From CAXMNX01 sp964194845 (GTDB lineage Bacteria; Pseudomonadota; Alphaproteobacteria; Rhodobacterales; Rhodobacteraceae), in the NCBI GenBank assembly GCA_964194845.1, contig CAXMNX010000089.1:1-64000 (forward strand): 64,000 nt of DNA. The letters run 5' to 3'. Position 1 is the stretch's first letter, and each line of letters starts with the position of its first letter. The notes beneath the pieces are model-generated. The model had not been told where the DNA came from. It saw only the letters and a program-made list of their open reading frames with translations, and searched no databases. Shown here piece after piece: positions 44,380 through 54,011 of the stretch. A program made the position numbers and the translations under genes.

Positions 44380-44489
44380 GTCTGCCTCCAGTTTTGATCT
44401 CTGCATATTGATAGATGTTTCCCGTTAATGCTTCCCAAAATCGCGGCTTTCTGGCAGTATGACGATATGAATTTCCCAAGAATTAACAG

Positions 44490-44951
44490 ATGTCCGAAAA
44501 TATCGACCACATAGATCGCCGTATCCTCGACGCTTTGCAGCGCGATGCGAGCCTTAGCCTTGACGCAATGGGCGAAAAAGTCGGGCTTAGCCGCAATGCC
44601 ACCTGGCGGCGGCTGCGGGTGTTGGAAGCGGCGGGTGTTATCCGGGGCAGGGTGGCCATTCTGGACGCCGACAAGCTGGACTTGAGGCTGTCGGTATTCA
44701 TCCAAATCCGCACCAGTCGTCACGATCCGGACTGGCTTGGCGGTTTTGCCAAAGCCACACGCGACATGCCCGAGATACTGGCGGCCTATCGCATGTCCGG
44801 CGACCTTGACTATCTGGTCCATGCGCGGGTTGCTGATATGGCGGCCTATGATGCGTTTTATCAGCGTCTGATCCGCAGGGTCGAGATGTCGGATGTCTCG
44901 GCCTCGTTCGTTATGGAAGTGTTGAAAGAAACCACTGCCCTGCCGCTTTAA
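44490..44951 (+). CDS. Lrp/AsnC family transcriptional regulator
   Basis: 153 residues with N-terminal HTH (DRRILDALQRDASLSLDAMGEKVGLSRNATWRRLRVLE) and RAM domain with the GDLDYLVHARV sensing strand. It lies 15 bp upstream of the SMR transporter gene, so the pair is probably one unit in which a regulator controls small-molecule export. Confidence 0.9.
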   Translation: MSENIDHIDRRILDALQRDASLSLDAMGEKVGLSRNATWRRLRVLEAAGVIRGRVAILDADKLDLRLSVFIQIRTSRHDPDWLGGFAKATRDMPEILAAYRMSGDLDYLVHARVADMAAYDAFYQRLIRRVEMSDVSASFVMEVLKETTALPL

Positions 44952-44966
44952 TTTCAGGAACCGCTC

Positions 44967-45305
44967 ATGCCAGCGCATTACATATATCTGATCGTCGCCG
45001 TTCTGGCCGAAACCATCGGCACGACGGCTTTGCAGGCCAGCCATCAGTTTACCCGTTTGGGTCCGTCGATCGTTGTGGTGATTGCCTACGCGGCCGCTAT
45101 TTACCTGCTTTCGCTGACGCTGACCATCATGCCGGTGGGGCTTGTCTATGCGATCTGGTCCGGCCTTGGCATTGCCCTCATTGCGCTTATCGGGCTGGTG
45201 GTGTTTGGCCAGCGGCTTGATTTGCCAGCAATATTGGGGTTGGGGATGATTGTCGGCGGCATTCTTGTGATCCACCTTTTCTCAGGCTCGACCACGCATA
45301 GTTAG
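44967..45305 (+). CDS. SMR family efflux transporter (EmrE-like)
   Basis: 112 residues, four transmembrane helices. Essential membrane glutamate E15 is in VLAETIGTTAL, and the GLVYAIWSGLGIA helix-3 motif is typical of proton-coupled SMR exporters. Most likely handles quaternary cations or guanidinium-like compounds; co-transcribed with the Lrp regulator upstream. Confidence 0.92.
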   Translation: MPAHYIYLIVAVLAETIGTTALQASHQFTRLGPSIVVVIAYAAAIYLLSLTLTIMPVGLVYAIWSGLGIALIALIGLVVFGQRLDLPAILGLGMIVGGILVIHLFSGSTTHS

Positions 45306-45309
45306 GCGG

Positions 45310-46038
45310 TCAGCGCCGCACCTTTGGCACAGTTGTCCGCACCCAGCGGTATTGGGCATCTGGATGCGGCGGATGACCGTCGGTGCGTTGCCAGAAACCG
45401 GCAGCACCGCGCCTTAGCCATATCGGAATCGTGAGGATCAGACCGGCGGCAAAGCCGCCCGCGTGCGCCCAATATGCGACGCCGCCCAAGTTGGCCGGTG
45501 TCAACGAACCCAGGACGATCTGAATACCGAACCATGCCCCCAGCACGATATACGCAGGAACCGGGATGACCCGGATAAAGACGATCAGGATGATCAGAAT
45601 ATCGACCCGCGCCTTGGGATAAAGCAGTAAATACCCACCCATAACGCCGGCGATCGCGCCCGATGCACCAACCATCGGCACCGTGCTTGCCGGATCCGCC
45701 GCAAATTGTGCGCCCGCCGCTGCAAGCCCGCCCGCCAGATAGAATATCAGAAAACCGATATGGCCAAAGGCATCTTCCATGTTGTCGCCAAAGACCCAGA
45801 GGAAAAGCATATTGCCGCCCAGATGCATCAGCCCGCCGTGCAGGAACATCGAGGTGACGAATGCCTCGGGCCGGGCTGCCGCCGGAACCAAACCCCAATC
45901 GAAAAAGAAATGCGCCAGCGCACGTTCATTGGCGAACAGGCTCCAATAGCCAAGGAAGACCGCGACGTTAATCGCGATCAGGGCCCATGTGATGTAAGGC
46001 GTTCGGCGGGACGGGTTGTGATCGCGGATCGGAAACAT
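45310..46038 (-). CDS. Rhomboid family intramembrane serine protease
   Basis: 242 residues with about six helices. Catalytic Ser126 in PMVGASGAIAGVMG and His192 in YWAHAGGFAAG form the dyad; MFLHGGLMHLGGNMLFLW (from about 65) is the conserved L1/helix-2 region. Start at 46038 (MFPIRDHNPSRRTPY) matches the common bacterial N-terminus. Substrates unknown. Convergent with the SMR gene, 4 bp apart. Confidence 0.92.
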   Translation of the reverse strand: MFPIRDHNPSRRTPYITWALIAINVAVFLGYWSLFANERALAHFFFDWGLVPAAARPEAFVTSMFLHGGLMHLGGNMLFLWVFGDNMEDAFGHIGFLIFYLAGGLAAAGAQFAADPASTVPMVGASGAIAGVMGGYLLLYPKARVDILIILIVFIRVIPVPAYIVLGAWFGIQIVLGSLTPANLGGVAYWAHAGGFAAGLILTIPIWLRRGAAGFWQRTDGHPPHPDAQYRWVRTTVPKVRR

Positions 46039-46069
46039 TGGTCCAACGGACCTTGTCCGCAGGTCGGCG

Positions 46070-49000
46070 TCAAGCGATTGCAGCTTCAGCAAGCAGGGCG
46101 GCGTTTCCGCCTGATGCGGTTGTATCAACACAGAGGTGGCGCTCGTGAACCACGTCCAGAATGCGGGGGGCGTCGGTGATCAGCGGCAGAATTGCGCCGT
46201 CGCGTGCGGCCAGCGCCCTGGAATACGCGCGCGCCCGGTCGTCGTCGCCCCACCAGATCGCGCCGGATATGTCCTTAGCTGCGGTCACTTCCGCAGGTGA
46301 AAGCCCGTCAGCGCTGGTGCCCTGGCCGCCAATTTCCTCAAGCGCCGCAATCTGGCGTTCGATCAGCTCGCTCCCGGGGCCAAGACACAGATACGGGGCC
46401 CGCGCGACAAGGCTCAGCCGGTTGGTCTCGCCGGTTGGTCCGGGCATATCGCGCACAGCCGCCGCCATTGGATTGCCGCCCTTGCGGAACCTCCAGGGAT
46501 AAAGCGGGCCGCCAGCTTTGGGCCCGGTGCCCGACAGACCCTCGCCGCCGAAGGGCTGACAGCCGACCACCGCGCCGATCTGGTTTCGGTTCACGTAGAT
46601 GTTGCCGACGTCGATCTGCTCGACAACCTCCTGAACGCGGCTGTCGATCCGCGTGTGCAGGCCAAACGTCAGGCCATAGCCTGTACGATTGATATCGGCG
46701 ATTATGCTTTCAAGCTCTTCTGCCGCAAAGGTCGCCATATGCAGCACCGGCCCGAATATTTCGCGCTCCACCGCGCGGATCGAGGGAACTTCGATCAGGG
46801 TTGGCGGGCAGAAATGCCCCGTCTCGGGTGCTTTGGTCTGACGGGAAATATTGCTATTTTTCAGGTTGTTGGCGATTGATCCGTGCGCTTGGGCGTCGAT
46901 CAATGGGCCGACATCGGTCGAAAGCTGCCACGGATTGCCGACTGTCAGTTCCTCCATCGCGCCGACCAGCATTTCGCGGAACGCATCCGCGATATCTTCC
47001 TGAACATATAGGCATCTGAGCGCGCTGCATCTTTGTCCTGCCGACTGAAACGCCGAGGCAACAACGTCGCGAACCGCCTGTTCCAGAAGCGCGGTTGAAT
47101 CGATGATCATCGCGTTGATGCCGCCGGTTTCGGCAACTAGCGGCGCGCCGGGTGCCAGATGCTCGGCCATCGCGGACCGGATGACTTTTGCGGTTTCGGT
47201 CGAGCCGGTGAAGGCCACGGCGTTGATGCGCGGGTCGGATGTCAAAGCCCGGCCAACAGTCGCACCGTCGCCGGTCAGAAACTGCAATACGTCGCGAGGG
47301 ACTCCGGCGTCGTGAAGCAGCCTGACCGCCAAATGCGCGATCAGCGGCGTTTGTTCAGCCGGTTTGGCCAGCACACCGCAACCGGCGCTTAGCGCCCCGG
47401 CAATCTGCCCGGTGAAGATCGCCAGCGGAAAATTCCACGGCGAAATGCAGGTCACGACGCCCACCGGTTCGCCGCTTAACCCGACGGCCAGATGCGCATA
47501 ATACCGCAGGAAATCGACGGCCTCGCGCAGTTCGCCCACTGCATCAAGCAATGTCTTTCCGGCCTCGCGCGCGAGAACGGAAAAAACCTCGCCCGAGTTG
47601 GCTTCGTAAAGATCAGCGGCGCGGGACAATATGGCGGCCCGATCGCCGGCACTTGCATCCCACATCCGTGACGCGGCGAGTGCCGCCTCGACCGTTTCGG
47701 CATCGGCGATTGTGGTTTTGCCAACGATATCAGACGGGTCGGCGGGGTTGAAATTGTCGAGCGTATCGCCGAATGGCGCGTCACTGGCGATCAACGGCTT
47801 GCATGTCCACAGATGCGTCCGAAATGGTTCGCGCGCGGCGTCAATTTTGGCGAGCGTTGCACCGTCGGTCAAATCCCACCCGGATGAATTCGGGCGTTCG
47901 GGCAGAAATATCTCCCGCCCCGATGGGATCGCGCGGGCCGCGCCCAGGGCGTTGAACGGATCCGCCACCACGTCTTCGGGCGGAATTGCCTTGTCCACCA
48001 CCTGGTTCACGAAGCTTGAATTTGCGCCGTTTTCCAGCAATCGCCGCACCAGATAGGCAAGCAGGTCGCGGTGCGCGCCGACGGGTGCGTATATCCGGCA
48101 GCGCGTCCCGTGACGCGCGCGCACGATCTCGTGCAGTTGTTCGCCCATTCCATGAAGTCGTTGAAACTCAAAGGCTTGAACACCGTCGCTCATCTGCACA
48201 ATCGCCGCTACTGTGTGTGCGTTGTGCGTCGCGAACTGCGGATAGATGCGGTCGGTCATGGCAAATAGTTGGCGCGCGCAGGCCAGATACGAAACGTCCG
48301 TTGCCGCCTTGCTGGTGAAAACCGGAAACCTGTCAAGCCCGTCAACCTGCGCGCGTTTGATCTCGGTATCCCAGTATGCGCCCTTTACCAGGCGCACCAT
48401 AATCCGGCGATCAAGTCGCTGGGCCGTCGCATAGACATGATCAATGACCGGGGCGGCGCGAGGGCCGAAGGCCTGGATCACGATGCCAAACCCGTCCCAT
48501 CCGGCCAATTCGGCGTCAGCGAGTATCGCGTCGATCACATCCAGCGAAATCTCTAACCGGTCCGCTTCCTCGGCGTCGATATTCAGGCCGATGTTCAGCG
48601 ATGCCGCCAGTCGCGACAGCTCGCGCAATCGCGGCACAAGTTCGTCCATGACCCGATTCCGCTGTGCAACTTCATAGCGCGGGTGAAGGGCGGATAGTTT
48701 GACCGACACACCGGGTCTTTCCGCAACGCTGACGCCGGTTTTCGACGACCCGGCGGTGCGGATTGCGTCGCCGTAAGACCGGAAATAACGCGCGGCATCG
48801 CCCGCGGTCATCGCCGCTTCGCCCAGCATATCGAACGAATAGGTGTAACCCCTGGCCTCCATCGCGGTCCCGCGCGCCATCGCGTCGGCCATCGTCTCGC
48901 CCAGCACGAACTGCTGGCCCATCTCGCGCATCGCCTGCTTGGCGGCGGCGCGGATCATCGGTTCGCCGACCCGCTTTATCGCACCCCGCAGCGCGCCCGC

Positions 49001-49405
49001 GACGCCCGGACCCGTCTCATCCAACACGCGCCCCGTCAACAGCAAGGCCCAGGTCGAAGCATTGACCAGCGACGACGACGAATGGCCCAGATGGCGGCCC
49101 CAATCGGACGGCGCGATCTTGTCCTCGATCAGCGCGTCGATCGTTTCCGCGTCCGGCACGCGCAAAAGCGCCTCGGCCAGACACATCAGCGCAATGCCTT
49201 CGTCCGTCGAGAGCCCGTATTCGGCCAGGAAAACCTCCATCAGCCCCGGCCGCCCGCCATCCCGGATTTCGGCGACCAAACTGGCGGCCTGTCTGACGAT
49301 CTCGCGGCGCTCGCTCTCGGTCAAATCGGCTGTCCTGACCAATTGTTCGACAACGTCCGCTTCGATGGGAAACTTATCGAATCGCGAAGAGTGGTGATAA
49401 GACAT
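46070..49405 (-). CDS. putA: Bifunctional proline dehydrogenase / L-glutamate-gamma-semialdehyde dehydrogenase
   Basis: 1,111 residues oxidising proline to glutamate. The FAD-dependent barrel comes first (VKLSALHPRYEVAQ, VRLVKGAYWDTEIK, ATHNAHTV). The aldehyde dehydrogenase follows with SPWNFPLAIFTGQIAGAL, AFTGSTETAK and catalytic cysteine in QSAGQRCSALR near 791. There is no N-terminal ribbon-helix-helix, so it does not autoregulate; the divergent Lrp-type gene fills that role. Confidence 0.97.
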   Translation of the reverse strand: MSYHHSSRFDKFPIEADVVEQLVRTADLTESERREIVRQAASLVAEIRDGGRPGLMEVFLAEYGLSTDEGIALMCLAEALLRVPDAETIDALIEDKIAPSDWGRHLGHSSSSLVNASTWALLLTGRVLDETGPGVAGALRGAIKRVGEPMIRAAAKQAMREMGQQFVLGETMADAMARGTAMEARGYTYSFDMLGEAAMTAGDAARYFRSYGDAIRTAGSSKTGVSVAERPGVSVKLSALHPRYEVAQRNRVMDELVPRLRELSRLAASLNIGLNIDAEEADRLEISLDVIDAILADAELAGWDGFGIVIQAFGPRAAPVIDHVYATAQRLDRRIMVRLVKGAYWDTEIKRAQVDGLDRFPVFTSKAATDVSYLACARQLFAMTDRIYPQFATHNAHTVAAIVQMSDGVQAFEFQRLHGMGEQLHEIVRARHGTRCRIYAPVGAHRDLLAYLVRRLLENGANSSFVNQVVDKAIPPEDVVADPFNALGAARAIPSGREIFLPERPNSSGWDLTDGATLAKIDAAREPFRTHLWTCKPLIASDAPFGDTLDNFNPADPSDIVGKTTIADAETVEAALAASRMWDASAGDRAAILSRAADLYEANSGEVFSVLAREAGKTLLDAVGELREAVDFLRYYAHLAVGLSGEPVGVVTCISPWNFPLAIFTGQIAGALSAGCGVLAKPAEQTPLIAHLAVRLLHDAGVPRDVLQFLTGDGATVGRALTSDPRINAVAFTGSTETAKVIRSAMAEHLAPGAPLVAETGGINAMIIDSTALLEQAVRDVVASAFQSAGQRCSALRCLYVQEDIADAFREMLVGAMEELTVGNPWQLSTDVGPLIDAQAHGSIANNLKNSNISRQTKAPETGHFCPPTLIEVPSIRAVEREIFGPVLHMATFAAEELESIIADINRTGYGLTFGLHTRIDSRVQEVVEQIDVGNIYVNRNQIGAVVGCQPFGGEGLSGTGPKAGGPLYPWRFRKGGNPMAAAVRDMPGPTGETNRLSLVARAPYLCLGPGSELIERQIAALEEIGGQGTSADGLSPAEVTAAKDISGAIWWGDDDRARAYSRALAARDGAILPLITDAPRILDVVHERHLCVDTTASGGNAALLAEAAIA

Positions 49406-49505
49406 GTGGGCACGATATCACGGCTATTGTAGGCGAATGGGATTAAATGGTAGATACTCGTAGGCGGAAACACTATATTTCGCGTTGATATCGGGCTGTA
49501 AGGCT
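49406..49505. promoter_or_regulatory. putA / putR divergent promoter region
   Basis: 100 bp, AT-rich in its centre (ATTAAATGGTAGATACTCG and CACTATATTTCGCG), between divergent putA and its probable activator. Expected PutR-binding region; no exact operator defined. Confidence 0.5.
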
Positions 49506-49961
49506 ATGGAGCTGGATGATTTAGATCACCGAATACTTGACATACTTTCGGCTGACGCCCGGATCACAGTCGCTGAACTTGCGCGGCGAATTTCGCTATC
49601 CAAAACACCGGTGCAGGCGCGGATGCGGCGGCTGGAGAAAAACGGCGTCATTCTTGGCTACCGGGCGCAACTGGACCCGGTCCGTTTGGGGCGCGATCAT
49701 GTCGCTTTCGTTGAGGTGAAGCTTAGCGACACCCGCGAAGCCGCGCTTGCGGCTTTCAACAGCGCTGTGCTTTCGGTCGCTGAGATCGAAGAATGCCACA
49801 TGATTGCCGGTGCCTTTGACTATCTTCTGAAGGTTCGCACGCAGGACATGACCCGGTATCGGCACGTCCTGGGCGAGCGGATTTCAAGCCTGCCGCATGT
49901 CGCACATACCGCCACGCACGTCGCGATGCAGGCGGTCAAGGATGCCGGGATCGTGACTTGA
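49506..49961 (+). CDS. putR: Lrp-type proline utilisation regulator
   Basis: 151 residues: HTH (DHRILDILSADARITVAELARRISLSKTPVQARMRRLE) and RAM domain. Divergent from putA, the arrangement known for the PutR activator of Rhodobacter. AAGG precedes the ATG at 49506; an earlier in-frame start at 49485 has no site. Probably activates putA when proline is present. Confidence 0.9.
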   Translation: MELDDLDHRILDILSADARITVAELARRISLSKTPVQARMRRLEKNGVILGYRAQLDPVRLGRDHVAFVEVKLSDTREAALAAFNSAVLSVAEIEECHMIAGAFDYLLKVRTQDMTRYRHVLGERISSLPHVAHTATHVAMQAVKDAGIVT

Positions 49962-49993
49962 CCCGGCACGGATTGACCGGGCCATTATTGCGG

Positions 49994-50536
49994 ATGCGAT
50001 ACCCAATTCTCGCCCTGTGCCTGATGTCTGCGAGCGCTGCCGCGGCAGACTGCCCGCCGTCGCCCGACATCGCCGATGCGCAGGACCGCTTGCTTGCAGA
50101 GGTTCAGGTGGCACCCAATGAAGGCTCGGCGCGGCAAATCTCGGACCGGCTTTGGGATCTTTGGGCGAAGGCACCGGATGAGCCGTCGCAGGAATTACTG
50201 AACCGCGGAATGCAGGCTCGCAGGGAGTTTAATTTGATAACTGCGATTGATGCCTTCGACAAATTGATCGCCTATTGTCCGGACTACGCCGAAGGTTACA
50301 ACCAGCGCGCATTTGCATACTTCCTCGGCCAGGATTTTGAGCTGGCGCTTGGCGACCTTAATCGCGCCATCGCGCTGTCGCCTAAACACGTGGCGGCCAT
50401 TTCGGGCAAGGCGCTGACGCTTATTGGCCTTGGCCGCGATGATGAAGCGCAAGATGTGCTTCGGATCGCGTTGGCAATGAACCCGTGGATTCCCGAAAGA
50501 CGATATATTGTTGAGGATCCGGGCCAAGAGCTCTGA
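49994..50536 (+). CDS. Exported TPR-repeat protein
   Basis: 180 residues. A signal peptide (MRYPILALCLMSASAAAA, then DCPPSP) precedes a helical region of two to three TPR-like units (FDKLIAYCPDYAEGYNQRAF, LGDLNRAIALSPKHVAAISG). Probably periplasmic. The frame is open from 49958, overlapping putR, but the signal peptide begins at 49994. Function unknown. Confidence 0.8.
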   Translation: MRYPILALCLMSASAAAADCPPSPDIADAQDRLLAEVQVAPNEGSARQISDRLWDLWAKAPDEPSQELLNRGMQARREFNLITAIDAFDKLIAYCPDYAEGYNQRAFAYFLGQDFELALGDLNRAIALSPKHVAAISGKALTLIGLGRDDEAQDVLRIALAMNPWIPERRYIVEDPGQEL

Positions 50537-50678
50537 TCTTGCCCCCGAACATTTGCCGCCTTGTGCGTTTCAGGTTTTGGCAGGAACACCACGTATCGAA
50601 ATGCGTGTTCGAGCCGCAGGCGAGAGGCAGAGTATTTCAGTGTCGTTCGAACCGGATATGCACTAAGCAAAGGGTCAT

Positions 50679-50764
50679 GCGGGCGTGGCGGAATGGTAGA
50701 CGCATGAGACTTAAAATCTTTGGGGCGCAAGCCCGTGCCGGTTCAAGTCCGGTCGCCCGTACCA
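50679..50764 (+). tRNA. tRNA-Leu (UAA anticodon)
   Basis: 86 nt including encoded CCA. Acceptor GCGGGCG/CGCCCGT with a G-U closing pair, D-arm GGCGGAATGGTAGACGC, anticodon loop CTTAAAA, the long class II variable arm TTGGGGCGCAAGCCCGT and T-arm GTTCAAGTC. This is the only other tRNA in the window. Confidence 0.95.
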
Positions 50765-50935
50765 TCCCTGATATTAAACCACTCACGAGAATTTCCAGCT
50801 GTTGATGCCGGTCAATCCGGAAACTCAGCTCTGATTTTCAAATCATCCCGAATAGTCTTGCTTTCGCTTCGCGGGTGGCAGCCGCTGACCTCGCCGCCCA
50901 TAATATTTTTTGTAAATTTCGTTTCGAGGAAGATT

Positions 50936-51805
50936 ATGCCTGCTGATTACTACTCACCGACCGGTGGTCACCCGGGACAGGAGCAGCTGTTGACTGACCG
51001 TGCGGTCTTTACCGAGGCTTATGCGGTCATCCCCAAAGGCACGATGCGCGACATCGTTACCAGCCAACTGCCGTTCTGGGATTTGACCCGGCTTTGGGTG
51101 CTGGCGCGCCCGCTAAGCGGTTTTGCCGAGACGTTCTCGCAATACATCATGGAAGTTGGGCCGGGGGGTGGTTCGGACCAGCCGGAAGCGGATGCTGGCG
51201 CAGAAGCGGCGCTTTTCGTGGTCGAGGGGATCGCAACACTGGCGATTGACGGCGCTTTGCATGAACTCACGCCCGGAGGGTTCGCGTATCTGCCGCCCGA
51301 TACAAACTGGACATTGCGCAACAACGATGACCGGACGTTGCGTTTTCATTGGATACGGAAGGCTTACGAGCCGGTGCCGGGACTGGCTTTGCCGGACGTC
51401 ATCATCACGAACGAGCAGGAGATCGCACCGACCAAAATGCCGGGAACGGACGGCAAATGGGCGACGACGCGCCTGTTTGATCCCGCGGATTTGCGCCACG
51501 ACATGCACGTGACTATCGTGACATTCGAGCCCGGTGCGGTGATCCCATTTGCCGAAACCCATGTGATGGAGCACGGGCTTTATGTGCTTGAAGGCAAAGC
51601 AGTTTATCGCCTGAACCAGGACTGGGTCGAGGTTGAGGCGGGCGACTATATGTGGCTACGCGCGTTTTGTCCGCAGGCCTGCTATGCCGGTGGGCCGGGG
51701 CGGTTCCGCTATCTTCTTTACAAAGACGTCAATCGGCACATGGCGCTGCGTCCTGCCGGGTCTTTTGTCGGGCAACCGTCGCTTCTCAAGGCTGCCGCCG
51801 AATAG
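50936..51805 (+). CDS. allE: (S)-ureidoglycine aminohydrolase
   Basis: 289 residues, two-cupin enzyme of purine catabolism that deaminates ureidoglycine to ureidoglycolate, the glyoxylate precursor. ALFVVEGIATLAIDG marks the first cupin and ETHVMEHGLYVLEGKAVYRL the metal-binding second. Starts MPADYYSPTGGHPGQ with GAGGA 5 bases upstream; an upstream frame to 50720 overlaps the tRNA and is rejected. Its 3' end overlaps that of convergent bhcR by 20 bp, tying purine catabolism to the glyoxylate cycle. Confidence 0.93.
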   Translation: MPADYYSPTGGHPGQEQLLTDRAVFTEAYAVIPKGTMRDIVTSQLPFWDLTRLWVLARPLSGFAETFSQYIMEVGPGGGSDQPEADAGAEAALFVVEGIATLAIDGALHELTPGGFAYLPPDTNWTLRNNDDRTLRFHWIRKAYEPVPGLALPDVIITNEQEIAPTKMPGTDGKWATTRLFDPADLRHDMHVTIVTFEPGAVIPFAETHVMEHGLYVLEGKAVYRLNQDWVEVEAGDYMWLRAFCPQACYAGGPGRFRYLLYKDVNRHMALRPAGSFVGQPSLLKAAAE

Positions 51806-52634
51806 GTTTGCCGCCAAGGGCTGCGGTAATTGCGTTCGCGGCACCGATGACAAAAGCACTCAGCGCGGTGATATTCGCGGGCCCAACGCGGCTGGTCGGG
51901 CCGGACACCGAAATGCCCGCGACAGCTTCCTGATTGATGTCAAAAACCGCAGCCGCGATGCACCGCATACCAAGCGTTTTTTCTTCGCCGTCGATTGAGA
52001 AGCCGCGCTCGCGGGTGGCCTGAAGCTCGCGGCGCATGGCGTCCACATCCGAGATTGTATGTTCGGTAAAAATCTCCGGCTTTGCCTTTGACAATATGCG
52101 GTCCAGTCGCGCATCGTCCATTTCCGCCAAAAGCGCCTTGCCGATCCCGGATGCGTGCATCGGCGACAGGGTGCCGGGCGGAAAGAACGCCCGGATGCTT
52201 TCGTGGGTTTCAACCTGGCTGACGAAAAGCACCGATCCGCCCTGTTCGATGCCCAGATTGGCGGTTTCGCCGGTGTCGTCCATCAGATTTCGCAAAATCG
52301 GTCGCGCGCGTTCCACAAGGCTCGTCCGCTTGAGGAATTTTGCCCCTATTACGAAGGCATTTGGACCGATGTGCCAGACCTGCTCGATCGTATCCATTTC
52401 GACCAGCCCGCGCGTTTCGAGCGTTGTCAGAATGCGATAAACCGTGGCGGGCGACTGGGCGAGCTCGGACGCCAGTGCCGAAAGCGTCATCCCCGGCGTT
52501 TCGCTGAGATATTCGAAGACCATCATTGCGCGATCCAGCGACTTGATCGTGTTCTGATCGGTCTTGTCGTGCCATCCGCGAGGCCGGCCACGCGCGCGTC
52601 GTGGGGTGGTTGTGGCATTGTCCTGAGTATCCAT
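51786..52634 (-). CDS. bhcR: IclR-type regulator of the beta-hydroxyaspartate cycle
   Basis: 282 residues. An N-terminal basic arm with an AT-hook-like ARGRPRGW (14-21), then winged helix (MTLSALASELAQSPATVYRILTTLE) and IclR effector domain (SPMHASGIGKALLAEMD, GISVSGPTSRV). Divergent from bhcA exactly as in Paracoccus denitrificans, where BhcR binds the bhc promoter and responds to glyoxylate. Regulation here is inferred from that homologue. Confidence 0.92.
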   Translation of the reverse strand: MDTQDNATTTPRRARGRPRGWHDKTDQNTIKSLDRAMMVFEYLSETPGMTLSALASELAQSPATVYRILTTLETRGLVEMDTIEQVWHIGPNAFVIGAKFLKRTSLVERARPILRNLMDDTGETANLGIEQGGSVLFVSQVETHESIRAFFPPGTLSPMHASGIGKALLAEMDDARLDRILSKAKPEIFTEHTISDVDAMRRELQATRERGFSIDGEEKTLGMRCIAAAVFDINQEAVAGISVSGPTSRVGPANITALSAFVIGAANAITAALGGKPIRRQP

Positions 52635-52654
52635 AAGCAGCCTCGGATTTATTT

Positions 52655-52671
52655 GTGAAATTAATATTCAC
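52655..52671. promoter_or_regulatory. Candidate BhcR operator
   Basis: GTGAA-ATTAATA-TTCAC: 5 bp arms around an AT-rich centre that is itself near-palindromic, 21 bp upstream of the bhcR start and 133 bp upstream of bhcA. Placement would allow joint control of both genes. Confidence 0.6.
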
Positions 52672-52803
52672 GATATGAAAAATATAAGAGGCTGACAATA
52701 ATGAATTTTCCCACACCATCCAGCTTTAGGGCGCGAAATCAAAAAAATTTCCAACCCTGCACATCGGGCGTATTCTGCCAGTTATAGATCAGAGGATACG
52801 ATC

Positions 52804-53994
52804 ATGAGCTTGCAAAACCCTGTCTTCATTCCCGGCCCGACAAATATTCCCGAGCGGCTGCGTCGCGCGTGCGATATGCCAACCATTGATCACCGCTCGC
52901 CGCTATTTGCATCCATTCTGAAACCTGCGCTTGCGGGCGTTCAAAAGGTGCTGAAAAGCGAAAGCGCCGAGGTGTTCATTTTTCCGTCGACCGGCACCGG
53001 TGGCTGGGAAACAGCGCTGACGAACACGCTCAGCCCCGGCGACAAAGTGCTGGCGGCGCGCAACGGCATGTTCTCGCAACGTTGGATCGACATGTGCAAT
53101 CGCCATCAACTTGAGGTCGAGGTTGTCGAGACACCCTGGGGCCACGGCATTCCGGCGGACCGCTTCGCTGAGATTCTGAAGGCGGACACAGCGCACGAAA
53201 TCAAAGTCGTGCTGGCCACGCACAATGAGACCGCGACGGGTGTCCTTTCGGATATCGCGGCGGTGCGCAAAGCACTTGATGCTGCTAACCATCCGGCAAT
53301 GCTGTTCGTCGACGGCGTTTCCTCGATCGGCTCGATGGATTTCCGGTTTGATGAGTGGGGCGTCGATGTCGCCGTCACCGGAAGCCAGAAGGGTTTTATG
53401 CTGCCGGTCGGGCTGGCCATCGTCGGCTTTAGCGGCAAAGCGATGGCGGCGGTGGAAACCGCGCGCCTGTCGCGCACATTCTTCGACATTCACGATATGG
53501 CAAGCGGATACGCAAAGAACGCCTATCCCTATACGCCAGCGGTCGGCCTGATGAACGGGCTGAACGATTCCTGCCAAATGCTGTTGGCCGAGGGGCTGGA
53601 AAACGTCTTTGCCCGGCACCACCGCATCGCCGAAGGGGTTCGCCTGGCGGTCGCTGCTTGGGGACTTGAGCTTTGCGCGGCAAGCCCGGACCTTTACTCA
53701 AACACGGTCAGCGCGATCAAAACGCCGGTGGGTTTTGATTCCACCGACATCGTGTCCCATGCCGCAAAAACTTATGGCGTCGCCTTTGGCGTGGGCCTTG
53801 GCGAAGTTGCGGGCAAGGTCTTTCGGATCGGCCATCTGGGCAGTCTGACCGAGGTCATGATGCTGAGCGGGATTGCCACGGCTGAGATGTGTATGGCTGA
53901 CCTTGGGCTTGATATCAAAATGGGCTCTGGTGTTGCCGCCGCACAGGATTACTATCGTGGCCATCCGGCACTTGCGCATCGGGACGCAGCTTAA
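52804..53994 (+). CDS. bhcA: L-aspartate-glyoxylate aminotransferase
   Basis: 396 residues, class V PLP enzyme. It transfers the amino group of aspartate to glyoxylate, giving glycine and oxaloacetate: first and last step of the beta-hydroxyaspartate cycle. PLP lysine K196 is in VTGSQKGFMLPVGL; N-terminal FIPGPTNIPERLRRA is the subfamily start. GAGG is 8 bases before the ATG. First gene of bhcABCD; assignment rests on family plus gene order, as serine-glyoxylate transaminases look alike. Confidence 0.94.
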   Translation: MSLQNPVFIPGPTNIPERLRRACDMPTIDHRSPLFASILKPALAGVQKVLKSESAEVFIFPSTGTGGWETALTNTLSPGDKVLAARNGMFSQRWIDMCNRHQLEVEVVETPWGHGIPADRFAEILKADTAHEIKVVLATHNETATGVLSDIAAVRKALDAANHPAMLFVDGVSSIGSMDFRFDEWGVDVAVTGSQKGFMLPVGLAIVGFSGKAMAAVETARLSRTFFDIHDMASGYAKNAYPYTPAVGLMNGLNDSCQMLLAEGLENVFARHHRIAEGVRLAVAAWGLELCAASPDLYSNTVSAIKTPVGFDSTDIVSHAAKTYGVAFGVGLGEVAGKVFRIGHLGSLTEVMMLSGIATAEMCMADLGLDIKMGSGVAAAQDYYRGHPALAHRDAA

Positions 53995-54011
53995 CGAAGG
54001 ACCACAGAAAC

